DNA of 7,539 nucleotides, from NCBI GenBank assembly GCA_903929895.1, contig CAIYWM010000981.1, forward strand, positions 1 to 7,539, written 5' to 3'. The position numbers and the translations under genes were made by a program. Under the pieces are notes generated by a model, which was not told the DNA's origin, did no database searches, and worked only from the letters and a program-made list of their open reading frames with translations. Positions within the stretch are counted from its first letter, which is position 1; every line of letters starts with the position of its first letter. The DNA is from an uncultured Alphaproteobacteria bacterium (GTDB lineage: Bacteria > Pseudomonadota > Alphaproteobacteria > Reyranellales > Reyranellaceae). Shown here piece by piece: positions 1-6,025 of this stretch.

Positions 1-799
1 GACCGCGCTTCGGCACTTCCACGCGCGTCACCAGCGGTGCGGAGATGTCCCCGGCAGCCAGGACCTCGGCAGCGAAGGAGACGGTGGCCGGCGCAAGGTC
101 GGTCGTCATCGCGGCGGCGCGCGTGATGGCGGTATCTGCGAAGCTCATCATGTAGCCGCCGTGAAGCGCGCCACCGGAGTTGCACATGCGCGCCAAGGTC
201 GGCTGTACCAGCGAGGCGCCATCGGCTTCCTTGCGCACGAAGGCCGGGCCGATATGGGTGGAATAGGCGCTGGCCTTGAAGGGTTCGAAGCCTTCGGGCA
301 CGACCTGCGGCGGCAGGTCGATCCTCGACGGCGCCTGCTCGTCCTTGCGCGCCATCGCCTTGGCGCGGGCGACATGGCGGCACACGCCCGACCACAGCGC
401 GATCGTGCGGCCTTCCTGGGTGATCGAGCCGCGGGCGAAGGCGAGGCGGCCCGTGACCTGCAGCGGCTCGCCGCGCGCTTCCAGCGGCGGTCCTATGACG
501 GCGCCGTTCAGAAACTCGACGGCGATGCTCACCGTCATGGCGAAGGACGTGTTGGTGCCGCCGTCCGCAGCGCGGCCGGCCACCAGGCAGAGCGCGTAGT
601 CGGCGAAGGTCAGGATGCCGCCGCCGTGCACCCCGCCCATGTAGTTGCCGTGGCGCGGCAGGGTCGGCAGCACGCAGTGCACCGTGCCGGCCTTCCGCGC
701 ATCGCCCTGGAGGTCGAAATAGAACGGCCCGACATGATCCTCGAACGGATCCGGCGGCACGAACACGGTGTAGCGGGAGAGGTCGATCGTATCGGGCAT
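1..799 (-). CDS. Tandem-hotdog acyl-CoA thioesterase-like protein (PaaI type), C-terminus cut by window edge
   Basis: Reading the minus strand from the ATG at 799 gives 266 residues with no stop before the left edge, so the 3' end lies outside. The protein has two copies of the PaaI-type hotdog active-site loop: G55-G-V-H-G-G-G around residues 55-61, followed by a helix starting I-L-T-F-A-D, and a second copy G209-G-A-L-H-G-G at 209-215 followed by M-M-S-F-A-D. Each is followed by the alternating hydrophobic strand expected of a hotdog fold. Family knowledge: such proteins hydrolyse acyl-CoA thioesters to free acid and CoA in the cytoplasm; the double-hotdog layout folds as an internal pseudo-dimer. 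No signal peptide is seen. A weak AAGAG lies only 3 nt before the ATG, so the start is likely but not certain. It is divergent from an enoyl-CoA hydratase gene, which fits a CoA-ester role. Substrate unknown. Confidence 0.85.
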   Translation of the reverse strand, partial: MPDTIDLSRYTVFVPPDPFEDHVGPFYFDLQGDARKAGTVHCVLPTLPRHGNYMGGVHGGGILTFADYALCLVAGRAADGGTNTSFAMTVSIAVEFLNGAVIGPPLEARGEPLQVTGRLAFARGSITQEGRTIALWSGVCRHVARAKAMARKDEQAPSRIDLPPQVVPEGFEPFKASAYSTHIGPAFVRKEADGASLVQPTLARMCNSGGALHGGYMMSFADTAITRAAAMTTDLAPATVSFAAEVLAAGDISAPLVTRVEVPKRG

Positions 800-877
800 T
801 GGCTCTTGTGAAGCGTCGTTGGCGGGTTCTAATAGGGGAGAATCACCCAATCACAAAGACCCACGGAGCGAAACGTC
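800..877. promoter_or_regulatory. Divergent intergenic region, presumed back-to-back promoters
   Basis: This 78-bp gap separates the start codons of the minus-strand thioesterase and the plus-strand hydratase, so it must carry or overlap both 5' signals unless promoters lie inside the genes. On the plus strand a poor -35/-10 pair can be drawn (TTGTGA at 806-811, TAATAG at 830-835, 18-bp spacer), but the match is weak. A short repeated ATCAC occurs at 842-846 and 850-854. The plus-strand gene has a GGAGCG ribosome-binding site at 865-870. I see no convincing palindromic operator. Confidence 0.4.
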
Positions 878-1663
878 ATGGCGGAATCCGCGCACAAGAT
901 CGAGATCCGGCGCGAAAAACGCGATGCGGGCACGGTGGTCCATCTCGTGTTCGACAATGCGCGGCGTCTCAACGTCCTGAACCCGCCCGCCCTGCACGAT
1001 CTCACCGCGACCTTCCATGCGCTCTCGGCCGAGGAAGACCTGCGCGTCGTCGTCTTCTCGGGCGCGGGCGGCCGGGCCTTCATCGGCGGTGCCGACATCA
1101 ACCACATGGCGGGGATGCGCACGTCCGAGGATGGACGCGCCTTCATCACCATGGTCCACAAGCTCTGCCAGTCGATCCGCGACTGTCCGGTGCCGGTGAT
1201 CTGCCGCCTGGAAGGTTACACTCTGGGGGCCGGCCTCGAAGTGGCGGCCGCCTGCGACCTGCGCATCGCCACCGACACAGCCCATTTCGGCATGCCGGAG
1301 GTCAAGGTCGGCATTCCCTCAGTGGTCGAGGCGGCGCTGCTGCCGCGTCTGATCGGCTGGGGCCGCACCTCGTGGATGCTGCTGACCGGCGAGAACATCG
1401 ATTCCTGTCGGGCCGAGGCCTGGGGCATGGTCGAGGAAGTCGTCGAGGCGGCGAAGATCGACGCAGCCGTCGAACGCTGCGTGCATTCGATCGTCGATGC
1501 GACGCCGCTCGCCGTACGCGCGCAGAAGCGCCTGATGCGCCGCTGGGAGCGTCTGCCGCTCGACGAGGCGGTGCAGGCTGGCATCGATTCCTTCGCCCAG
1601 TCGGTCGCCGAGGGCGAGCACATTGAGCGCATGGCAGCGTTCGTCAATCTTAAGAAGAAGTAA
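878..1663 (+). CDS. Enoyl-CoA hydratase/isomerase (crotonase) family protein
   Basis: A 261-residue protein of normal crotonase length. Family knowledge: crotonases bind an acyl-CoA, stabilise a thioester enolate in an oxyanion hole and typically hydrate 2-enoyl-CoA or isomerise it, in the cytoplasm. Seen here: the CoA-binding/oxyanion segment A67-F-I-G-G-A-D-I at 67-74, the second oxyanion element G113-Y-T-L-G-A-G-L-E-V at 113-122, and both positions of the two catalytic glutamates of true hydratases, E121 (G-L-E-V) and E141 (G-M-P-E). The usual G-A-G-G-T-Q-R-L stretch after the second glutamate is replaced by I146-P-S-V-V-E-A-A-L-L. Start ATG 878 is supported by GGAGCG 7 nt upstream. It lies 21 bp before the AtuA-family gene and is probably co-transcribed with it. 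Hydratase activity is likely because both acids remain; isomerase, hydrolase or a hydratase of branched/terpenoid substrates such as AtuE are alternatives. Confidence 0.93.
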   Translation: MAESAHKIEIRREKRDAGTVVHLVFDNARRLNVLNPPALHDLTATFHALSAEEDLRVVVFSGAGGRAFIGGADINHMAGMRTSEDGRAFITMVHKLCQSIRDCPVPVICRLEGYTLGAGLEVAAACDLRIATDTAHFGMPEVKVGIPSVVEAALLPRLIGWGRTSWMLLTGENIDSCRAEAWGMVEEVVEAAKIDAAVERCVHSIVDATPLAVRAQKRLMRRWERLPLDEAVQAGIDSFAQSVAEGEHIERMAAFVNLKKK

Positions 1664-1684
1664 GGCGACGAGAGGGGCAGCACG

Positions 1685-3484
1685 ATGAGCAAGAAGACCG
1701 TCCGCATCGGCTGCCATTCGGGATTCTGGGGCGACACCGAGACCGCCGCGGTACAACTCGTGCGCCACGGCAACGTCGACTATCTGGTGAGCGACTATCT
1801 CGCCGAGGTCACCATGTCGATCATGGCGGCGCAGAAGCTGCGCAATCCGCTGGCGGGCTATGCCGTCGACTTCGTGTCGGTGGTCATGGCGCCGCTGGCA
1901 CGCGAGATCGCCGAGAAGAAGATCAGGGTGGTGACCAACGCCGGCGGCGTCAATCCGCTGGCTTGCCGCGACGCTGTGCTCAAGGCCTGCGAGGCAGCAG
2001 GTGTGACGCTCAAGGTCGCGGTCGTGCTGGGCGACGACATCCTGCCGCGCGTCGACGAGTTCCGCGCCGCCGGAATCCGCGAGATGGACACCGGTGCCGA
2101 GCTGCCGTCGAAGATCGCCAGCATGAACGCCTATCTCGGCGGCTTCCCGATCGCCCGCGCGCTTGCCGAGGGCGCCGACGTCGTCATCACCGGTCGTTGC
2201 GTCGATTCGGCCGTGACCCTGGGCGCGCTGATCCACGCCTTCTCGTGGACGCCGGAAGAGTTCGACCGCCTCGCCGCCGGTACGCTGTGCGGCCACATCA
2301 TCGAGTGCGGCGCGCAGTGCAACGGCGGCAACTTCACCGATTGGCGGCTGGTGCCGGACTACGACAATATGGGCTTCCCGATCGCCGAAGTGTCGGACGA
2401 CGGCAGCTTCGTGCTGTCCAAGCCCGACGATACCGGCGGCCTGATCACGACCGCGACGGTCGCCGAGCAGATGCTCTACGAGATCGGCGATCCGCGCGCC
2501 TACATGGTGCCCGACGTGGTGTGCGACTTCACCCAGGCGACCTACGAACAGGTGGCCAAGGACCGCGTGCGGGTGAGCGGCGCCAGGGGGCGCCCGCCCA
2601 CCGACACCTACAAGGTCTCGACGACCTGGCCCGACGGCTACAAATTCACGTCGATCTTCATGCTGGGCGGACGCGAGGCGGTGGCGAAGGGCCGCCACAG
2701 CGCGGAGTCGATCATCAAGAAGACGCGCCGCATGTTCGCCGAAAAGGGCATGGCGGATTATCGCGACGTCAGCATTGAGGTGATCGGCAGCGAGGCGACC
2801 TACGGTCCGCACGGCCGTGTGCCCGATGCGCGCGAGGTCGTCGTGAAGATCGCCGCCCGGCACGACCAGAAGGACGCGCTGGCGCTGCTCGGCCGGGAGA
2901 TCTCGCCCATGTCGACCGGCGGCGTGGTCGGCATGACCGGCAGCTTCGGCGCCGGGCGGGTCTCGCCTTCGCCTGTCATCCGCATGTTCTCCTGCCTGGT
3001 GCCGAAGTCGATGGTGCCGGTCACCGTCGACGTCGACGGCCACAGGATCGCGCTGCAGGAAGGCGCTCGCAGCGGCGGATTCACCTCGGCACAGCTTCCG
3101 GTCGAGGCACCCGCGGCGGCGCCGTTGCCGGCGGACGATGCCGCTACCGTGCCGCTGATTGCGCTTGCCTACGGGCGCTCCGGCGACAAGGGCGACAACG
3201 CCAACATCGGCATCTTCGCGCGCCAGCCGGAGTACGAACCCATCCTCGATGCCGAGGTGACGGAAGAGGCGGTGGCGAGGTACTTCGCCCATCGTATCGA
3301 GGGACAGGTCACGCGCTGGCGCCTGCCGGGCATCAAGGGTTTCAACTTCCTGCTGCGCAAGGCGCTGGGCGGCGGCGGCATGGCCTCGCTCAAGGCTGAT
3401 CCGCTGGCCAAGGCCTTCGCCCAGATGCTTCTGGATATGCCGGTCCGCGTGCCGAAGTCGATGGCCGCCAAGCTGAAGTCTTGA
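1685..3484 (+). CDS. AtuA-family (DUF1446) acyclic terpene utilisation-like protein
   Basis: A 599-residue protein that I recognise as the AtuA/DUF1446 family. The large N-terminal domain (about 5-465) opens with the family-typical I8-G-C-H-S-G-F-W-G-D and continues with C-G-A-Q-C-N-G-G-N-F-T-D-W, then a G-R-E-A-V region and V-G-M-T-G-S-F-G-A-G-R near its end. A Pro/Ala-rich linker (about 472-489) leads to the smaller C-terminal AtuA-like domain, marked by G497-R-S-G-D-K-G-D-N-A-N-I-G-I. No signal peptide or membrane segment is visible, so it is probably cytoplasmic. Family knowledge: atuA is the first gene of the Pseudomonas citronellol/geraniol catabolic cluster, but its biochemical role is not settled, and family members occur widely beside acyl-CoA genes. 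Start ATG 1685 has AGAGGGG 7 nt upstream. The preceding hydratase gene suggests a shared CoA-ester pathway; terpene degradation is inference only, so I give no gene symbol. Confidence 0.92.
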   Translation: MSKKTVRIGCHSGFWGDTETAAVQLVRHGNVDYLVSDYLAEVTMSIMAAQKLRNPLAGYAVDFVSVVMAPLAREIAEKKIRVVTNAGGVNPLACRDAVLKACEAAGVTLKVAVVLGDDILPRVDEFRAAGIREMDTGAELPSKIASMNAYLGGFPIARALAEGADVVITGRCVDSAVTLGALIHAFSWTPEEFDRLAAGTLCGHIIECGAQCNGGNFTDWRLVPDYDNMGFPIAEVSDDGSFVLSKPDDTGGLITTATVAEQMLYEIGDPRAYMVPDVVCDFTQATYEQVAKDRVRVSGARGRPPTDTYKVSTTWPDGYKFTSIFMLGGREAVAKGRHSAESIIKKTRRMFAEKGMADYRDVSIEVIGSEATYGPHGRVPDAREVVVKIAARHDQKDALALLGREISPMSTGGVVGMTGSFGAGRVSPSPVIRMFSCLVPKSMVPVTVDVDGHRIALQEGARSGGFTSAQLPVEAPAAAPLPADDAATVPLIALAYGRSGDKGDNANIGIFARQPEYEPILDAEVTEEAVARYFAHRIEGQVTRWRLPGIKGFNFLLRKALGGGGMASLKADPLAKAFAQMLLDMPVRVPKSMAAKLKS

Positions 3485-3502
3485 CGGCCGACGCCGCGGC
3501 GC

Positions 3503-3540
3503 GAGGAGGCCGGATGACGACCCTCGCGCCCGCCCTATAG
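3503..3540 (+). other. Mini-ORF of 8 codons behind a strong Shine-Dalgarno sequence
   Basis: Nineteen bases after the AtuA-family stop there is a near-ideal ribosome-binding site, GAGGAGG at 3503-3509, 4 nt before an ATG at 3514. The frame reads M-T-T-L-A-P-A-L and stops at TAG 3538-3540. It is followed 8 nt later by a perfect hairpin. It may be a decayed gene start, a leader-type peptide or chance; nothing in the peptide (no run of one amino acid) suggests classical attenuation. Confidence 0.3.
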
Positions 3541-3548
3541 GCTTTCTG

Positions 3549-3567
3549 GCGATCCCGGCAGGATCGC
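3549..3567 (+). terminator. Perfect 7-bp hairpin downstream of the AtuA-family operon, possible terminator
   Basis: The bases form GCGATCC, loop CGGCA, GGATCGC, a perfect 7-bp stem with a 5-nt loop, 64 nt after the AtuA-family stop codon. No T run follows it (the next bases are ACGATGCCC), so it is not a canonical Rho-independent terminator. It could end or stabilise the upstream transcript, which would separate the CoA operon from the efflux operon. Confidence 0.4.
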
Positions 3568-3654
3568 ACGATGCCCGCCACCGCCCGGGCCAAGAGCGCG
3601 ATACCAAACCTTCGCTTGCCCCCTTCATCGGCCCTGAATTCGCGCCGCCCGCGA

Positions 3655-3698
3655 AAATATCTATCGATTGACATAGTTTATCGACTGATAGTAATTGG
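3655..3698 (+). promoter_or_regulatory. Promoter and candidate operator of the tetR-efflux operon
   Basis: This segment is strikingly AT-richer than everything around it. It holds a consensus -35 TTGACA at 3668-3673 and a partial -10 AGTAAT at 3690-3695 (16-bp spacer), ending about 30 bp before the regulator's ATG. A direct repeat overlaps it: TATCGATTGA (3662-3671) and TATCGACTGA (3679-3688), 9 of 10 bases identical with a 17-bp period, each followed by TAGT (3674-3677 and 3689-3692). The second copy also contains a TATC-N4-GATA inverted repeat (3679-3690). TetR proteins commonly bind such sites over their own promoter, so autorepression here is a reasonable inference. Confidence 0.6.
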
Positions 3699-3725
3699 CT
3701 CGGGTCAGCACTGCTCAGGGTAGCG

Positions 3726-4418
3726 ATGATCAACATTCAGACCACTGGACGTGGCCGTCAGGGCACCCAGGCGAGGGGCGAGGATACGCGCCGGCGCATC
3801 CTGGAAGCGGCGCTCGATCTCTTTGCCGCCCAGGGGTACGAGGGCGCCAGCACCCGGCAGATCGCCGAGGGGGCCGGCGTTAACCTTCCGGCCATCCAGT
3901 ACTATTTCGGCAACAAGGAAGGCCTCTACCGGGCGGTCATCGAGGACATCGTCGCCGACACCGAGCGGCACATGTCCGGGGTGCTGCCCCGCGTCCGCGC
4001 GGCGCTCGACGATCCCGCGGCCACACCGGGCGAGCTGACCGAACTTCTGTGCGAGACGCTCGACGCCTTCATCACCGTGGTGACGAGCGGCCCGCAGGTC
4101 GACAGCCGGCGCCTCATCTTCGCACGCTCCGAGGTCGAGGAGACACCCGGGCTCGACCGGTTGCACGAGAACGGCATGCGGCAGATCTTCAATCCCTGCC
4201 TCGCCCTGTTCGCTCGTATCCACGGCAAGTCCGAAGCCGACCCGGAAATGACGATGCGCACGATGGCTCTGATCGGGCAGGTCGTCATCTTCTGCAACAA
4301 CCACAAGCGACCCATCCTAAAAGCGGTCGGTCTAGAGGGAGAGAACGTTCTGTTGATGAAGCAGATCGTGCGCGAACAGACGCTTGCCATCTGTCGCGCC
4401 GTCGTGCCCGAAAAATAG
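3726..4418 (+). CDS. TetR-family transcriptional regulator, CecR/CerR type
   Basis: A 230-residue DNA-binding protein. The N-terminal TetR domain is clear: helix 1 T21-R-R-R-I-L-E-A-A-L-D-L-F (about 21-33), then A34-A-Q-G-Y-E-G-A-S-T-R-Q-I-A and the recognition segment G51-V-N-L-P-A-I-Q-Y-Y-F-G-N-K-E-G-L-Y (51-68). The V-N-L-P-A-I-Q-Y-Y-F wording and the C-terminal half (about 90-225) resemble the CecR (YbiH) group, whose C-terminal domain senses small ligands; that assignment is from memory of the family. E. coli CecR heads an operon with membrane transport genes, matching the layout here. The start ATG 3726 has only a modest CAGGG upstream. The gene lies 16 bp before the outer-membrane factor and probably shares its transcript. 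Inferred role: ligand-relieved repressor of itself and the efflux pump. The inducer cannot be read from the sequence. Confidence 0.92.
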   Translation: MINIQTTGRGRQGTQARGEDTRRRILEAALDLFAAQGYEGASTRQIAEGAGVNLPAIQYYFGNKEGLYRAVIEDIVADTERHMSGVLPRVRAALDDPAATPGELTELLCETLDAFITVVTSGPQVDSRRLIFARSEVEETPGLDRLHENGMRQIFNPCLALFARIHGKSEADPEMTMRTMALIGQVVIFCNNHKRPILKAVGLEGENVLLMKQIVREQTLAICRAVVPEK

Positions 4419-4434
4419 TTTCAAGAGTACCAGT

Positions 4435-5969
4435 ATGCACAGGCGGTCACCCTTTCTCGTGGCCTTCACGGCCTTCCTCCTCGCCGGCTGCACCGCCGGT
4501 CCGGATTTCGTGAAGCCAGCCAAGCCGACATCGACCGGCTACACACCCGAGGCGTTGGCCCTTCAGACCAGCTCTGCGGCCAGTCCCGGCGGCGGCGCGC
4601 AGACTTTCGTGCCGGAGCAGGACATCCCCGGCGATTGGTGGGTCCTGTTCCAGTCGCCGCAGCTCGACGCTCTGGTGCGTGAATCGCTGCAGGCCAATCC
4701 CGACGTCGACGCCGCGCAGGCGGCGCTGCGGCAAGCGCGAGAGCTCTACTTTGCCCAGCAGGGGGGACTGTCCCGACCTTGAGTGCCAATGGATCGGGGC
4801 AGCAGCAACTTTCCTCTCCAGCCTCGCAGGGTCAGGCCGGCTCCGGAGTCATGTTCGGCGTCACCTCGGCATCGCTCAACATCTCCTATTCGCCGGACGT
4901 TTTCGGCGGCGTGCGCCGCCAGGTCGAATCCCGGGAAGCGGCGGCGGAGAACCAGCGCTTCCAGCTCGAGGCGACCTATCTGACGCTCTCTTCCAACGTC
5001 GTCGTCGCGGCGATCAACGTCGCCTCGCTGCAGGCCCAGATCAAAGCGACCCAGGACATCGTCAACATCCTCAACAATTCGCTGACGGTAGTGCGCCGCC
5101 AGTTCGACCTGGGCGGCGCCTCGCGCGCCGACGTACTGGCCCAGGAGGCGGCCCTCACACAGACCCAGGCGACCTTGCCGCCGCTACAGAAGCAGCTTGC
5201 CCAGCAGCGCAATCAGCTGATGAGGCTGGTCGGCCGCTCGCCGGACCAGGATCGCGGCGAGAGCTTCGACCTCGCCAAGCTGAAGCTGCCGCAGGAGCTG
5301 CCGCTCAGCCTGCCTTCGTCTCTGGTCGAACAGCGCCCGGACGTGCGCGCCGCCGAGGAGCAGCTCCGCGGCGCCAGCGCCGATATCGGCGTCGCGGTCG
5401 CGAACCAAATGCCGCAATTCACCATCACCGGCCTGCTGGGGTTCACCTCCGGAGGCCTCGGCTCGCTCATCGTGCCGGGCTCGGGCGTTTGGAGTATCGG
5501 CCTCGGGATCGCGCAGACCGTGTTCGACGGCGGCCGGCTCGACAGCCAGCGCAAGGCCGCGATCGCGGCCTACGAACGCGCGGCCGCGCAGTATCGCGGC
5601 GTCGTGCTCTCGGCATTCCAGGATGTCGCCAACGCCCTGCGGGCCGTGCAGTACGATGCCGACACGCTGCGGGCCCAGGTCGCCGCCGAGCAGACCGCGG
5701 CGGCGAGCCTCCGACTCTCCGAGCAGCAGTACCAGCTGGGCGCCGTGAACTATCTGATCCTGCTCAACGCCCAGCAGACCTACCAGACCGCCGTCATCAA
5801 CCGGCTACGGGCCCAGGCCGCGCGCTACTCCGACACCGCGGCGCTGTTCCAGGCGCTGGGTGGCGGCTGGTGGAACCGCACCGACGTCGATCCGAAATCG
5901 ATGGGCAAGCCGTCGCGCTTCGCGCTGCCGCCTGTCCAGGACATCAAGCTTCCGCGCGCCGGTCACTGA
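4435..5969 (+). CDS. NodT-family RND outer-membrane factor lipoprotein, interrupted by an apparent one-base frameshift
   Basis: This encodes the outer-membrane channel of a tripartite efflux pump (OprM/NodT family). Starting at ATG 4435, the N-terminus has basic residues, a hydrophobic stretch and a lipobox L16-A-G-C19, giving an outer-membrane lipoprotein; G-P-D-F-V-K-P follows, as usual for the family. The first frame (4435-4782) then stops at TGA after Q-Q-G-G. The rest of the protein continues in the -1 frame from about 4767 to TGA 5967-5969 as T-V-P-T-L-S-A-N-G, with the long helical repeats of the family, V-E-Q-R-P-D-V-R-A-A-E and the late A-Q-Q-T-Y-Q-T-A-V-I-N region. The break sits on six Gs at 4761-4766; one extra G would restore about 511 continuous residues. 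It may be a sequencing error, a true mutation or recoding. A TTG at 4779 overlaps the TGA (TTGA), so separate translation of the second part is possible, but that product would lack signal and lipobox. A TTG upstream (4384) is an unlikely start. Confidence 0.88.
4761..4767 (+). other. G-run frameshift site in the outer-membrane factor gene
   Basis: The bases GGGGGGA, read as (CA)G-GGG-GGA in the upstream frame, mark the exact place where family-like sequence passes from one frame to the -1 frame. The pattern also fits the X-XXY-YYZ form of a -1 slippery heptamer, since both GGG and GGA codons can re-pair one base back. A missing G in a homopolymer is the simplest explanation; I see no obvious strong pseudoknot directly downstream. 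Confidence 0.8.
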
Positions 5970-5974
5970 CCGGC
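5958..5974. repeat. Perfect 17-bp palindrome over the outer-membrane factor stop codon
   Basis: GCCGGTCA-C-TGACCGGC has 8-bp arms around one central base and includes the TGA stop of the outer-membrane factor gene. As RNA it can fold as a 6-bp GC-rich stem with a 5-nt loop, followed by a pyrimidine-rich stretch (CGCTCCTTCCCCTT). It may act as an intra-operon stability element or weak attenuator before the adaptor gene, or be chance. The T content after it is too low for a normal terminator. Confidence 0.4.
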
Positions 5975-6025
5975 CGCTCCTTCCCCTTCAGATCAATCCA
6001 TCCAGATCAGCTCAAAAGGCATACG

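Noticed and set aside
161..811. Plus-strand open frame of 216 codons at the left end
   Set aside because: It is antisense to the thioesterase gene, whose minus-strand product carries two hotdog motifs; the plus-strand product shows none.
3485..3500. Overlapping GC palindromes CGGCCG and GCCGCGGC after the AtuA-family stop
   Set aside because: Short self-complementary GC words are common at this base composition and there is no T run to suggest a terminator.
1319..3736. Minus-strand open frame of 805 codons opposite the AtuA-family gene
   Set aside because: It is rich in Arg, His and Asp with no recognisable domain, and lies antisense to a clearly conserved protein. Long antisense frames are expected in GC-rich coding DNA.
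5989..6009. Direct repeat CAGATCA at 5989-5995 and 6003-6009 (14-bp period) before the adaptor gene
   Set aside because: Only seven identical bases, with no promoter elements or symmetry nearby; easily chance.
4679..6025. Apparent large N-terminal extension or fusion in frame with the adaptor gene
   Set aside because: The adaptor starts at 6026 with a good ribosome-binding site and a hydrophobic N-terminus. The upstream part is a low-complexity Arg/Pro/Gly frame overlapping the real outer-membrane factor in another frame.
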